Shown here piece after piece: positions 11,961 to 23,500 of a DNA stretch of 64,000 nt. The notes under the pieces were generated by a model that searched no databases, was not told the origin of the DNA, and saw nothing but the letters and a program-made list of their open reading frames with translations. Where the stretch lies: contig NC_135792.1 of assembly GCF_051106095.1 (NCBI RefSeq), positions 13,697,501 through 13,761,500 on the forward strand, in the 5' to 3' direction. Source of the DNA: Pogona vitticeps (lineage: Eukaryota > Chordata > Lepidosauria > Squamata > Agamidae). Numbering within the stretch: the stretch's first letter is position 1; every line of letters starts with the position of its first letter. The position numbers and the translations under genes are program-made.

Positions 11961-14900
11961 AGGCTTTTCAAATTCCTTCTCTTCGAGTCTTGCCTCTCCA
12001 AGTATCGCCACATCCACTCTCCAGACCTGCTGCCTTGCAGCCTTTATCTGTTGTTAAGAAATACTTCTTCTACTGTATCCTGCTTCTCATTCATACAGAT
12101 CACAAAGTGGTTCCCACCCGCACCATACACAATAAAACAAGAAAGCCACAGTCTTCCCACATGTGAGAGCACTCAAAATATATCAGGGCTATAAAAATGC
12201 CAAATTCAATATTTTCTTTCCCAGTAAATGCCTAAAACTCTTCAGCACTGAGGCTGACATATTAAGAAGAGAAGATGGGTATCCAGGTATTTATGTACGG
12301 TACTTAATTAGATTGATATCCTGCTATCCAAGGAGCACTTGATGTTGTTTTATTTGTTTGTTTAAGGTACCTCTTCAGATGGAAGGGCTTTAGGAAGCAT
12401 ATCTAATAGTAAATAATAGTAGTAGTGATAATAACATGCAAATTAGGTTAGCAATCTGAAAACTTGGATAGAAAAAGGAAACTAAAATTTACTTACAATC
12501 ACTGGAGTTAAATCTAATTCTGGTCCTGAATAGACTAGGTTTGTTGAAATTAGTGGAACTTAATGTTATTTGGGATGAACGTCCCATTCGTTTAAATAGG
12601 TTTATTCTATTTGGGACTAAAATTGGATTTAATCCACTGTCCCCATACCAAATTTTATCATCACAACATCTCTCTGAAGGATGCTGGGCTGATCATAAGT
12701 GAATACACCAGAAGAAAAGGGTCTTTGAGGTCTCATCTGACACCAGATCTGATAAACCAATCATTCCACTCTATGATTTTTTATGGGAAAAGGTGATTTT
12801 CAGCAGGAAAGTGGCACAGAGCACTGCTTTAGATTGTGAAGCTGTCATCTGCCTTTTCCTCAAAATACATGGGGTCAGTTAAGTGCACTTGTTTTTTAGA
12901 AGAAGTAAATGTAATGTTTGATCCTCTGTGAGAAGGCTGTTCAAACTAAGAAGAGGGAAACGACATGCTTCTGTAGTTCTGGGGGATGGGGGGGGAGAAA
13001 AATAATAAGGCCAGTCCTAAAGACAAATACGAAGTCGTTTTGATCTCATAGAGACTTGTTACTTCTGTTTAGAATTGCCTCAGGCTGTTTCAAGGTAAAG
13101 ACTTTTCTGTCATGAAAATACTACTATGCCTGTATGTAAGGTGCCTTTAGTTCTACCCTAGATAGTCAAGCCATAGGAATGAATTTTCCAGGAATGTACT
13201 ATGCATAATTACAGGCCTCAGATCATATCAATTGTTTCACGTGCAAGGCTGGACTAGTGCAAAACTGCTCTTGAGGACCATGACCATTACTGTGTTGGAG
13301 TCAAAGTGAGAGAAACCATTCATGACAACACAGATCATATCAGTAGTGTCAGTCTAGTGTTGATGGGACTGGTAGGCAGGGAATCCCATGTCCATAGCTG
13401 GTAGAGCTAGATTACAATGGGAATCCCATGTCCATAGTAAGATACAGCTAGATTATAATGGTTTTATTCTTTTTATTTCCCCCTGCAATGACACAGAATT
13501 CTTTTGTGGCTTATTCTCTCTTGGGAGAAATAGCTTTAACTCTGCTATCCCTTCTAGCCATGGGAAAGGGAGAATTCCCCACTTGCCAACAATGGCTCCT
13601 ATATTATTTTATCATCCCTCCCTCTGCTTTCTCATCTGCTAGTTGGAGGACTCTTTGAGCTGTAGTCCCAAAAAATAAGTATTCTAAAATTTGCTTTAAA
13701 AATTGCTCACATCTACATAATATTTGCAATGTCTGCCTTCCTTGCAAGATTAGAAGAATTGCAGAAAAAATTAAGTGCATAAATGACCCGATGTGAAGTG
13801 ATTTGGAATATTCTGAACCAGATTCCTAGGGAAATTACAAATGATTGGAAATGGTATGTTCTTTATTCCTTTTCAGTGGTCATCGCCTTTGGAAGCACTT
13901 GAACTCTTTAAATCTCAAGACATCTGGATCGCACCTCCTCAGTTTTATGAGTTATACAGACTCTACAATTTCTCATCACTTCATGATCTACATAGATTTG
14001 GCTCTGAACGAGCTTTAGAAGGATGTGAGCGTTGGATGCCTGTAATATTGGTTGCCTCAGATGGTCACATACAGCTTTTACCAGGTAGACGAAAATTGGG
14101 ATTGTATTCATTATTTAAATAGTTATAAGCTTTATTTATATTTTCAGGTGAAAATAATAGAATAATAGAGTTGGAAGGGCCTATAAGGCCACTGGGTCCA
14201 ACCTGCTGCTCAAAGCAGGAATCCAAATCAAAGTAGATCTGACAGATGGTTGCCTAATTTTCCCTAGAATGCCTCCATTGTTAGAGCACTCATCACCTCC
14301 AAAGGTTATTTGATCCATTTTCATACTGCTTTAACAGTTATGACCTTTTACCTGTTATTCAGCTGAAATTTGGCTTCCTATAATTTGAACCCATTATTGT
14401 ATGTCCTGCACTCTGACATGATTGAGAACAGATTGTACCCCTGTGTATGACAGTTTTTCAGATATTTGAAGAATGTAATCATATCTCGCCTCAACTGTCT
14501 TTTCCCAAAGCTAAACATGCCAGGAGGGGGGTTCCAGTCTTTCCTCATACTGTTTGCTTTCCAGTCCTCCGATCGTCCTTGTTGCCCTCCTCTGTTCCCC
14601 TTTGTTGCCATCCTTCTTGAATGTGGCATTCAAGAAGCATATCTAGGTTAATAATCTCTAAACTATGTACTCAAGAGGAGGCCTAATTAGTGCTGAATAG
14701 AGGGGGACTAGTACTTCACAGATCTGAAGAATACTTCTGTTAATGCATCGTAAAATATCGTGCCATTTTTGCAGCTGCATCACATGTTGTCTCATATTCG
14801 CCTTATAGTCTACAACTACAGTGGTGCCTTGCTTGACAACATTAATTCATTCCAGCGAAATTGCTGTAGAGCAAAAACGTCAAACGAAATAAAAAAACCT

Positions 14901-17900
14901 ATTGAAACGCATTGAAAACCATTCAGTGCGTTCCAGTGGGCTGAATACCTGCTCGTCCAGCGAAGAACCTCCATACGGCAGCCATTTTTGGTGCCTGTAA
15001 AGCGAGGAATCCGTCGTAGAAAACAGCGGGGGGCCATTTTCTTCAGCCAGCGACCATTTTGAAACCCAACAATCAGCTTTTTGCTGATTGTCGTAAAGCG
15101 AAAATCGGTTCCTGAAGCAGGGAACCAATCATCGTGCAGCGAAAAAACCCCATTTAAAACATTGTTTTGCGAACGCAAAAATGTCAACATAAAGCGGATT
15201 CGTCATAGAGCGGGGTAATCGTCCAGCGGGGCACAACTGTATTCCAAGATCCTTCTTGTATGTTATTACTGAGCCAAGTATCCCCAACTTATAATGGTGC
15301 ATTTGGTTTCTTTTTCCTAAGTGTAAAACTGCATTTATCCTCGTTAAATTTCATTAAGTTGTTTTCAGCCCAGTCCTTAAACCTATCAAGAATTTTTTTA
15401 AATTTTGTTCCTGTCTTCCAAAGTATTAGCTATTCCATCCAGTCTTGTGTCATCTGCAAATTTTATAATAGGTTGATCCTTTGGAGATTTCTGCTCAGGT
15501 ATTTAAGTATCAGATTGTGGGGCCAGTGGCTGAGAGTTCAATTCTCCACTCTGCCCTTCAGAAGAAGAGCCAACCTGTGTAGTCATGGGCAAGCTTCATG
15601 GTCTCAGAGCACACCCCTCCCCAAGAAGAGAACAGTAAAATATTTCTGTGTATTCTCTACTTAGAAAACCCTGACAAGGGTCACAATAAGTCATAATTGA
15701 CTTGACAGCACACAATTATTATTTTTATTCTTTATTTACGATTTCTCAAAGTAACATGGTTTCTTTTCCTGAATTACATGGTGTTAACTATAGTGTACTA
15801 TTGCAATATGTTGATTCTTTGCTGAGTTAAATTACCGTATTTTTCGCTCCATAAGATGCACCTGTCCATAAGACGCACCCAATTTTTAGGAGAAGAAAAC
15901 AGGAAAAAAATCTGTTTTCTTCTCCTAAAAATTGGTGAGCCTTATGGAGAGATCTATCTTATGGAACGCAACCTAGGACCCTTTGGAGGCTCACCCTGCC
16001 CCCCCCCGGGGTCAGAGGGGCCAAAATCGCCACCTTCTGGGGCTCTTTTGAGGCTTGGAAAGCTTCAGAAGAGCCCCAGAAGGTGGCAATTTTGCCCCCT
16101 TTAGCCCGGTGGGGGGGCAGGGTGAGCCTCCAAAGGGTCCTAGATTGTGTTCCATGACCCTTTAGAGACTCACCCTGCCCCCCTGGGGGCCAGGGGGGCA
16201 AAATTGCCACCTTCTGGAGCTCTTTTAAGGCTTGGGAAGCTTCAAAAGAGCCCCAGAAGGTGGTGATTTCGCCCACGCTGGCCCCGGGGTGGGGGGGTGG
16301 GGGTAGCGTGGCAAGGGTCCGAGGGAGCTTTCCAGACCCTTGCCACGCTACCCCCACCCTCCCACGGGGCGAGCGCGGGCGAAATAGCGACCTTCCAGGA
16401 CCTTTTGAGAGGTTTTCAAGCCTCTCAAAAGGTCCTGGGAGCTGGCGATTTCGCCTGCGCTGGCCCCGTGGGGGGTGGGGGTAGCGTGGCAAGGGTCCGA
16501 GGGGGCCTTCCAGACCCTTGCCACACTATCCCCAGCCCCCCACGGGGCGAGCGCGGGCGAAATAGCGACCTTCCAGGACCTTTTGAGAGGTTTTCAAGCC
16601 TCTCAAAAGGTCCTGGGAGCTGGCGATTTCGCCCGCGCTGACCCCGTGGGGAGTGGGGGAGCATCCCACGGGTCCTGGAAGGCTCCCTCGGACCCTTGCG
16701 ACGCTCCCCCCCACGGGGCCAGTAGGGGCGAAGTCACCACCTTCGCTCCATAAGACGCACAGACTTTCTACCCCCCTTTTGGAGGGGAAAAGTGTGTCTT
16801 ATGGAGCAAAAAATACGGCATATTTCCAACAGATGCGAGTTCTTACAAAAATACACTTGTTTCTTCTTGAAGACCACATTTTGATTGCTTTTTGCTTTGT
16901 CTTGTTTGCATTTGCAATTAGTCTTGCATGGTTGATTGCTTCCCCCCCCCCTTCGGCTGGAAGGGATTAGTCGTGTTTCCGACTAGTCTTGCAGTGATTT
17001 TTTTTGGTGATTTTTTCTTCGGTCAGAACGGATTAATTACATTTCAATGCATTCCTATGGGAAATGGTGCTTCGAGTTACGACCATTTCGAGTTACGACC
17101 ATCTTCCTGAACCAATTAAGTTCATAAGTCGAGGTAGCACTGTACAGTCCCAGACAGAGACCCACTTTATTGGTGTATTCACATCTTTTATGATTTGCAT
17201 TCCTGTGTATTGAGAGAAAGCCTGTAAGAAGAATATTGCCTCCACATCAGTTTTGAATCTTAGCAAACTGCTAACCTGGTAACAAAGGGATGTGGTGGCG
17301 CTGTGGGCTAAACCGTAGAAGCCTGTGCTGCAGGGTCAGAAGACCAGCAGTCGTAAGATCGAATCCACGCGATGGGGTGAGCGACTGTCACTTGTCCCAG
17401 CTCCTGCCAACCTAGTGGTTCGAAAGAATGCAAATACGAGTAGATAAATAGGTACCACCTTGGTGGGAAGGTAACAGCGTTCCGTGTCTAAGTCGCACTG
17501 GCCATGTGACCACGGGAGATCATCTTCGGACAAAATGCTGGCTCTATGGCTTGGAAACGGGGATGAGCACCACCCCCTAGAGTCGAACACGACTGGACAA
17601 AAATTGTCAAGGGGAACCTTTACCTTTACCTAACCTGGTAACAGAGCAAAATCACTAGCAACACAAGGATGAAGATAATTGAAAATAAATTATTATATAT
17701 AACTAAAGAACAATATATTCTGTTTTTTTAGGTGATGAACTTTATCCAGATGATCCTGATCTTACAGGAGAAAGAAAACCTGTTCTGACATCAAACAAAA
17801 AGATTGAAGATCTGATGAAAGGGGCTAGTAAGCTTCACCGGATAGTGACTCATGATCTCCATAACGTTACTATTTGTGTGAATATCCAGGCCAAATATAA

Positions 17901-17967
17901 ACATATCAACCCATTGGTAGTGGACTCTAAAGTGGGAAATAATGCAGATTGTAATAGCAAATTATAA
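11073..17967 (+). CDS. NUDT19: NUDT19, peroxisomal Nudix hydrolase (gene span, 3 coding exons)
   Basis: Join 11073-11816, 13877-14084, 17732-17967: 1188 nt, 395 residues, against about 375 in human. The family hydrolyses coenzyme A and acyl-CoA at the diphosphate bond inside peroxisomes. Seen: an N-terminal Nudix fold start 'REAATVLLAAG'; 'FMPSAHVFPGGVVDAAD' at about residues 51-67; and the second half of the Nudix box, 'RETFEEAGV', at residues 122-130. The two halves are split by a long insertion, as in NUDT19 relatives. The C-terminus is SKL, the canonical peroxisomal targeting signal 1. All introns have GT/AG ends and frame is kept. The start was chosen at 11073 by resemblance to known NUDT19 N-termini. 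An in-frame ATG at 10935 exists but lies in low-complexity 5' sequence. A Gly/Ser/Ala-rich insert at about residues 136-160 is lineage-specific. Confidence 0.95.
11817..13876. other. NUDT19 intron 1
   Basis: 2060 bp. The first 150 bp are CpG-rich, the rest AT-rich. A short direct repeat ('gggaatcccatgtccatag') occurs at about 13379 and 13419. No other gene or named repeat is recognised. Confidence 0.7.
13877..14084 (+). CDS. NUDT19: NUDT19 exon 2
   Basis: 208 nt, phase 0 in and phase 1 out, between ttttcag and CCAG|GTAGAC. It encodes 'WSSPLEALELF', 'IWIAPPQFYEL' and 'ERWMPVILVASDGH', blocks conserved in NUDT19 proteins. Confidence 0.95.
14150..15505 (-). mobile_element. CR1 LINE 3' fragment
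   Basis: Reads on the minus strand. The 3' end at about 14150-14190 is the typical CR1 'aataatagagttggaaggg' region, followed leftward in element order by the well-known CR1 3' coding/UTR sequence ('ttccaagatcctt', 'gagccaagtatcccc', 'gtgtcatctgcaaatttt'). It is interrupted by the Tigger-like MITE at 14819-15239. It is 5'-truncated, as most CR1 copies are, and lies in NUDT19 intron 2. Confidence 0.85.
14819..15239. mobile_element. Tigger-like MITE 1 (inside CR1)
   Basis: The ends CAGTGGTGCCTTGC and GCGGGGCACAACTG are inverted repeats flanked by TA, the insertion target of Tc1/mariner-pogo (Tigger) elements. It splits the CR1 copy. The body has 'attccagcgaaattgc', 'cattgaaacgcattg'-type internal palindromes shared with the other copies in this window. 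It has no coding capacity. Confidence 0.8.
15515..15720 (+). mobile_element. tRNA-derived SINE (type a)
   Basis: Has a box-B-like 'gagttcaattctcc', then 'gaagaagagccaacctgtgtagtcatgggcaagc', and the 3' part 'ccctgacaagggtcacaataagtcataattgacttgacagcacacaattattat'. The same family is found at 20290-21405. Family name not assigned. Confidence 0.65.
15835..16818. mobile_element. Hairpin-array MITE with CCGTATTTTTCG ends
   Basis: Terminal inverted repeats 'ccgtatttttcgctccataag' (left) and 'cttatggagcaaaaaatacgg' (right), with TA at the left flank. The inside is a chain of long GC-rich hairpins. Two tandem 178-bp units (gagcgcgggc at 16371 and 16549) are each nearly self-complementary, and two further related hairpins lie at about 16000-16330. 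It is non-coding; the open frames inside come from the hairpins. It lies in NUDT19 intron 2. Confidence 0.8.
16840..17142. mobile_element. Tigger-like MITE 2, right part
   Basis: Ends 'cgaggtagcactg' followed by TA and contains 'gaacggattaattacatttcaatgcattcctatggg' and 'gagttacgaccatttcgagttacg', shared with the copies at 46700 and 56650. The left end is not found. Confidence 0.6.
17285..17629 (+). mobile_element. Sauria SINE, complete
   Basis: Head 'ggatgtggtggcgctgtggg', then a tRNA-like A/B-box region ('gatcgaatcc'), 'gtagataaataggtacc', and the diagnostic tail 'cgactggacaaaaattgtcaagggg' with 'tttacctttacc'. An exact 14-bp target duplication, ctaacctggtaaca, lies at 17271-17284 and 17630-17643. 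This family is specific to squamates, so it is the best single clue to the host group. Confidence 0.92.
17732..17967 (+). CDS. NUDT19: NUDT19 exon 3 (terminal)
   Basis: Acceptor tttttttag at 17731. Completes the Gly codon split by the intron, reads 'GDELYPDDPDL', 'KLHRIVTHDLHNVTICV' and 'KYKHINP', and stops at TAA after SKL. The C-terminal tripeptide is the peroxisome import signal. Confidence 0.95.
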
Positions 17968-18266
17968 TAATAGATATATATCATTACACTTGTGTGTGTG
18001 TATGTATGTGTACACACACAGCCTGTAAAATATTTCCTGAATATGCTGCCAAAAACCTTCAGATCTTGCTATGCAACACATTTTGAGAGCAGCAAGTGTG
18101 ACTACATTTACAAGTTTACTTGTGAAATTCAAGCCTGGATTTAGGCTTCTGTCTATACATTTGTAATTATTTTTTCTTCAAATTTTGTGCAAACATGCCA
18201 TTTGAGGAGTGGACATCTGTCTATGAAGAATATGAACTCAATCTACATGTTTAAAGATTTAGATTA

Positions 18267-19130
18267 CAGTGGCACCTCGCAAGACGAATTTAATTGGTTC
18301 CATGGTCAATGCCGTCTTGCAAAAAATTCTTCTTGCGAGGCGCGTTTTCCCATAGGAATGCATTGAAATCTAATTAATGTGTTCCTATGGGAATTTTTTT
18401 TTTAAAAAAAGTCGCTTACCAGTTAGGGAGCTGGGGCAGCACCATCGGAGGACTGGCGGGGGGGTCCCCACGCCGCGATTGCTGGCTTTGGAGGTCCCCC
18501 ACCAGTCCTCTAATGGTGCAGAAAAGCCTCCGAAGTGCTCTGAAGCCGGCACACGCGGTTGCGGGGCACCCCTGCCAGTGTTCTGATGGCTTTCTCTGCA
18601 CCATCAGAACACTGGTGGGGGTGCCCCGCAACTGCCTGTGCCGGCTTCAGAGCACTTCGGAGGCTTTTCCTGCACCATCCACGGACTTGCAGGGGTGCTG
18701 GGCTAGCCTCTGCAAGCGCTGCTCGCCGGCTTTGGGGGTCCTCCTTTGGCAAGCCTCGGAAAGTAAAAAGACTTTTTTTTTTCTTTTTACCTTCCGAAGC
18801 TTGCTGAAGGCAGAGGGAAAGGGCGGGAACTTCAAAAATGGTGCCAGGCAAACCTCTGCAAATGCCCATCACTGCGCGGAGGGACCCCCACGAGTCCTGG
18901 GATGGTGCAAGGTAAGCCCCAGTGGACCCCCAAAGCCGGCGAGTGGCACTTGCAGAGGCTAGCCCAGCACCCCCATGGCAAAGCGCCGCTTTCAGAAGCC
19001 TCCCGGGGCTTCATCTTGCGAAGCAAGGCCATAGGAACGATCATCCTGCGAGGCACAAAAACCGTAGCCAGACCCATTTGTCTAGCAAGTTTTTCGTGCC
19101 GCGAGACGTTCCTCTAGCGAGGGACCACTG
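18267..19130. mobile_element. Tigger-like MITE 3 with GC-rich hairpin body
   Basis: Ends CAGTGGCACCTCGCAAGACG and CTAGCGAGGGACCACTG, with TA at both flanks (18265-18266, 19131-19132). The body holds nested inverted repeats built from 'aagccggcacacgcggttgcggggcacccc' and its reverse complement, and 'gcaccatcagaacactgg' arms. Open frames inside are not genes. Confidence 0.8.
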
Positions 19131-19639
19131 TATTTAAAAGACAACCTGGCCATATTTGGTTCTAGTCAATGTAGGGCTCATTTGTCAATACTGGGATGAG
19201 ATGAACTGTTTAATATCTATAGTTCAGTACCTTGAACTGTTCTGCTTTTGAGAGTGAGCCTCTTAAGCATGTTTATGTGGGAGTGATCCTCACTATGTTC
19301 AGTGGGATTTACTTTTAAAAAACCGTTTAGGATTTCAGTTTTGCAGGTATAAAAGACCTATGAATTTGATTATTATTAATTATTATTAATTTGAAAGTTC
19401 TATTTCTAGAACAGGAAGACACTTTTCTAGATACGCTGACCTGCTTAGTGGTGTATAATTATAATTTCATACTGTACATAAAATAAATACCATGTTTGTA
19501 TTCATTCAGTGTACAGTACTGTATATTGAATGTACATTTGGATTACAGTTTTGGTATGTTCTCTCTAAAATGTCACAACAAATGTGCATTTTTCCTGTGT
19601 CGCCTGAATATAAATATTCTTTATGTGAATTATTGTTAA

Positions 19640-19645
19640 AATAAA
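19640..19645 (+). terminator. Candidate NUDT19 poly(A) signal
   Basis: AATAAA followed by a T-rich, TG-containing stretch ('gatttattttcag...'), about 1.67 kb after the stop. An alternative AATAAA is at 19482. Confidence 0.4.
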
Positions 19646-20289
19646 GATTTATTTTCAGCAACATTGGTCACATTGACTACTTTAATCATTGGAAAGTTAC
19701 AGTAAGTCATTGTACATCTTCCAAAATGTAGTTTGCTTTCATATTAAGAATAGTTCCTCAACACAATGTGGCCTGAGCTTTTCGGATTTTTATTTTTTAA
19801 AGTGTCAGCATATTGGAAGATTAAATTCAAACTTTGTTATATTTCTGGGGCATCCAAACTTAAGTTTGTGATTTATGTACAGCTCTAATAGTTCATGAAA
19901 ATGAAAAGAAACTACTAGAAATGACTTTGTTGTGCAGGGCTTAAGGGAGCACTGTTTTTCCTCATTACAGTTTATAAAATGGAACTAAGAAATGAGGAGA
20001 AAGTTCACTATAAGAAAAGTGAGTAGTGTAAACAATGAAAAAAGTATCCTTTAAAAGTATAGTTTTATATTTATGTGTTTTGAGGGTTGGAAAAATGTTA
20101 GAAATATGAGTACATGAGGAACAGAAAGAAAACATACTGCAGTTGACACAGTTTGAGTCAAATGCTTTATTTCTTTTTTTTGTTGCATGAAAGATGTCCC
20201 AAAAAAGTTTACTGAACCATTTGTATTTAATTTTTAAATCATCTTAGTAAATGGAAAATGTATTTGCCAGTTACTGTATAATGACACAG
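19646..20289. other. Intergenic, nothing recognised
   Basis: AT-rich sequence between the presumed NUDT19 end and the next SINE. No feature seen. Confidence 0.5.
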
Positions 20290-21405
20290 AGCTGGTTGGA
20301 CAGCTCAATGGTTTAAATCAGGGGTCAGGGAACTTTTTTACCCTTTACACCCCAAAAAATTTATGTACGCTGATATTACCCCCTTGATTTGAAAGGAAGG
20401 ATCTCAGTCACGTACAGCCAGTTGAGCGCCGCCACCGAAGCCTCGCCGCCCACGGCCACCTTCTCCTCCACCTGGTGGGCCTGTGCTCAGTCTTTGGCCC
20501 CATGGGGGTGGCTCCTCTTCTCCGTCAGCAGGCGGCTCCTGGGCGGCTGTCGAAGAGCAGCAGGTGGCTCGCCCGCAGGGGACGCCCAACACCGCCTCCG
20601 GCAGCTGCTCGCCGGGGTGGCTGCGTCACACCTTGGCATCAGGGCTCCCGCAGGCCTCGCCGTCGAAGCGCCATGACAGCTGCCACATGGAGGGCGAGAG
20701 GCTCTGTCAGCCCCCCTGGGCGGCATGGAGGCGCTGCTGAAGGAAGCTGTGCGGCTGGGCGAGTACCGCTGCCACCTGACAGGCTCCTCTGGGAACAGGG
20801 GTGTGGGGTGGCAGCCTGGTGCCAGGAGGCTGAGCCTGGCCCAGGCCACCGCCATGGCCGCGCCCACCCCCCTCCGCCGCAATCCACCTCTCTGGCACTA
20901 GAAGGAGAGGCTTCTCCTGGCGGGGGTGCTCCAGCCGCTTGCCCTGGCCTCACCCTCCGCCATGGCCAGCCCCACCGCCGCCACCTCAGCTGCCCTACGC
21001 CACCGACTGGGGCCCATCGCTGGCCACCGTCCACCGTGGTTCAGTTGCAGCAGGGCTGGAGAAGAGGGCGGGATGGGGGCGATTGGGCTGCCGGGAAACC
21101 CCCCTCCAGGCAGAAGAGGAGGAAGGGGGGGAAGGGATTAGGGTCACGTCCTCGTTACCCCCAGGATTTTCATTTTTACCCCATTTGGGGTAATTTACCC
21201 CTGTTCCCTGACCACTGGTTTAAATAGTTCGATTCCCCCTTTCTGCGGTTAGAGTCAGCCTGTATGGCCTTAGGCAAGCTGCACAGTCCCAGGGTGCCCC
21301 CAGAAGAAGAAAATTGTGCACCACTTCTGAGTATATTTTTTACCTGGAAAGCCGTGAAAAGGGTTGCCATCGTTGATAATTGATTAGATGGCACATGATT
21401 ATTAT
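20290..21405 (+). mobile_element. tRNA-derived SINE (type a) split by a hAT element
   Basis: The SINE head is at about 20290-20318 ('gagctggttggacagctcaatgg') and its body at 21218-21405 ('agttcgattcccc', 'ggcaagctgcacagtcccaggg', 'gatggcacatgattattat'). It is the same family as 15515-15720. The hAT at 20319-21217 sits between the A and B boxes of the tRNA-like head. Confidence 0.7.
20319..21217 (+). mobile_element. hAT-type non-autonomous element, GC-rich cargo (copy A)
   Basis: 899 bp with ends CAGGGGTCAGGGAAC and GTTCCCTGACCACTG and an exact 8-bp duplication, gtttaaat, at 20311-20318 and 21218-21225. It is the same family as 50642-51440, in the opposite orientation. The body is CG-rich and quite unlike its AT-rich ends. 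No transposase. Confidence 0.88.
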
Positions 21406-23500
21406 AAAGACACAAAAGAAATAATCAGGATCCACTGCCTTATATTTGAACAGTTTACTTTGACAAGAGAGATACAGTTTCTCTGGGGCTACTGTTGTAT
21501 TCGCATAATTTCAAATTCACTGTAAGAAGTTATTTAAAAAACAATTACAGTGAAGACCAATAAAGCATAACAAAAATATGAAATAAATCATTATTACACA
21601 ATTGTATGAAATGTGGGAAATGCATGGTAACCAATATCTTTAGTTATCCATTATTCTTAAAATAGGCATTGTACTTATAAAGGGAATTAGGACTCCACCT
21701 TCCTGGGCCAGGCAGAAGAGCAGGAACCAGGTATTGCAGATGGCACATAGCTTAGTGATTTTGTTGTAACTGATTGTACTTTATATGTTTCAATGACTGC
21801 TTTTTTTCCTTAGCCTATATTCATTCTCCTGTGAGGAAAAAATATCTTTTCAACCTACCTTTAGTAGATAGTAGGCTTAAATCTTATATACAGCTGAGAG
21901 GTCTGACAGAACTCAGTGGGCTTACATCTCAGTAAACGTGCATGAACTTGCCTTTTTAAGTAGCTACTTATTTATGGATCACTGATAGTTTCAGAATCAA
22001 TGGATTCAGGATTAGCACTAAAATAATTGGTCAATAATGTCATAAATTGTAAGATCTTTGATGCAGGGGAGGTAAGCTATTTATATAAGCATAACTGATA
22101 AGCGTTGAATTTATATTTGTCCTATTGAAAGGAACAGAGACATTAATTTAAAAAAAAGCTAGACTCATAAGTGTGCATGCAGTAAAGAGGTAGGGTGAAG
22201 AAATTCACTCCACTGAATGAGTATGACTCATGGATTAAATGAGGATTAAAGCAGAGGTAGCAGAAACATTTTCAGTCCAGAAGGTAGCTGCATTAGCCTG
22301 ATTCCAGCCTTAAAGTGAGTTAAAACAACCATGTTCTGTGGTACTGCCCTATTAACTAACTATTTTTAATTTCAGAAAAGAACAGAAAATCATTAAGTCT
22401 CTCAGGGCACCTTAAGAACTCTCAAAATAATGAGAGTAGTTAGCTACCTTAGGCTGTTAAAGCGCAAAAAATAAAGAGTTGAGGAACATGTAAGGCTGGC
22501 AAATTCATTACATTATAAACATCTGCTTTACTGTGGTATAAACCTTTGTGGATTATGGTTTTTCAGCCTGTCTGCTTACATTTTCCTCCCTCTCTCTGTA
22601 TTTGTGTGTAGGTATAAGCTTGCCAGCTGAGGAGATCATACATCTGCTACAGTGGGCTCCAAGCCACAACTTTATACCCCAGAATCATTCTGTTACTCCT
22701 GTAACATATCACAAAACCCTTTATTTATTCTGGGTGTCCTGCAATTAAAATGAGAAAGTTGGCCCTACTTTGTGTTCACACTCCTTCAGTATTTATCCAC
22801 TTTGACTGCACAATCCATTACACTTCTGACAATAGTGAATTTATTGAATTGCATCTACCGTAATCCTATGAAAGCACAAAGATGCTAAATTGAGTGTTAT
22901 GGATCCCAATTCTGAGTAAATAGGTGCAAAAGAAGAATTACCACTATGCTTTGCACATTTGCTTAGGTGTAAATCTTCAGCACAGTGAGATCTACTACAG
23001 TATTCCACAATAATCACACACTGAATTCCATACTGGCTCATCTAATAAGCTCAAAGTCTAATGAGGTCAGTCTGAAATACACCCCCCCACACACACACAA
23101 AGGTGCTCAACAAAATTGGTTGGGGATATGGATAGGATGGCTCCATATCTTCAGCTTACATTAACTGAAATAAGTGAGAGTTATTTGTAATGGACTTGGT
23201 CCATTGACTTCAGTAGGTCCATTCTTTGTGTAACTAAATCCGAATGTGGGCCCAAATATTTATATTTATATAATATAAACATTTATATAATATAAACATT
23301 TATTATAAAAGGGGCAAAATACTGGAATGTGCTGCTTAATGAAAGCCGTTAAAAATGCTACCGCTGTAAGGACTACTGCCAACCCCAAACACATGGGGTG
23401 GGTTTTAAGTGGATGTGGCTTACTGAGGAAAAGATGTCCATAAAAACTGTAGAGATGCGGAAATGTGCATAGGTACACAGACACGTATATAAATTTATAG
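21406..23500. other. Intergenic, nothing firm
   Basis: AT-rich. A short tandem repeat of 'tatttatataatataaaca' type lies at about 23259-23303, and a (CA)n patch near 23085-23098. No exon or named repeat recognised. Confidence 0.5.

Larger units (their letters stand above)
17968..19645 (+). other. Presumed NUDT19 3' UTR
   Basis: Extends from the stop codon to the last good polyadenylation hexamer. It includes a (TG/CA)n patch near 17990-18020 and a whole Tigger-like hairpin MITE (18267-19130). AATAAA hexamers are at 19482-19487 and 19640-19645. Which one is used cannot be told; if a later one is used, the MITE hairpins are in the mRNA. Confidence 0.45.

Noticed and set aside
17300-17375. tRNA gene
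   Set aside because: tRNA-like boxes belong to the Sauria SINE head; no cloverleaf is kept. The same holds for the SINEs at 15515 and 26518.
20389-21227. Possible GC-rich gene of up to 250 codons
   Set aside because: Lies wholly inside the hAT element and is shared with copy B in shifted frames.
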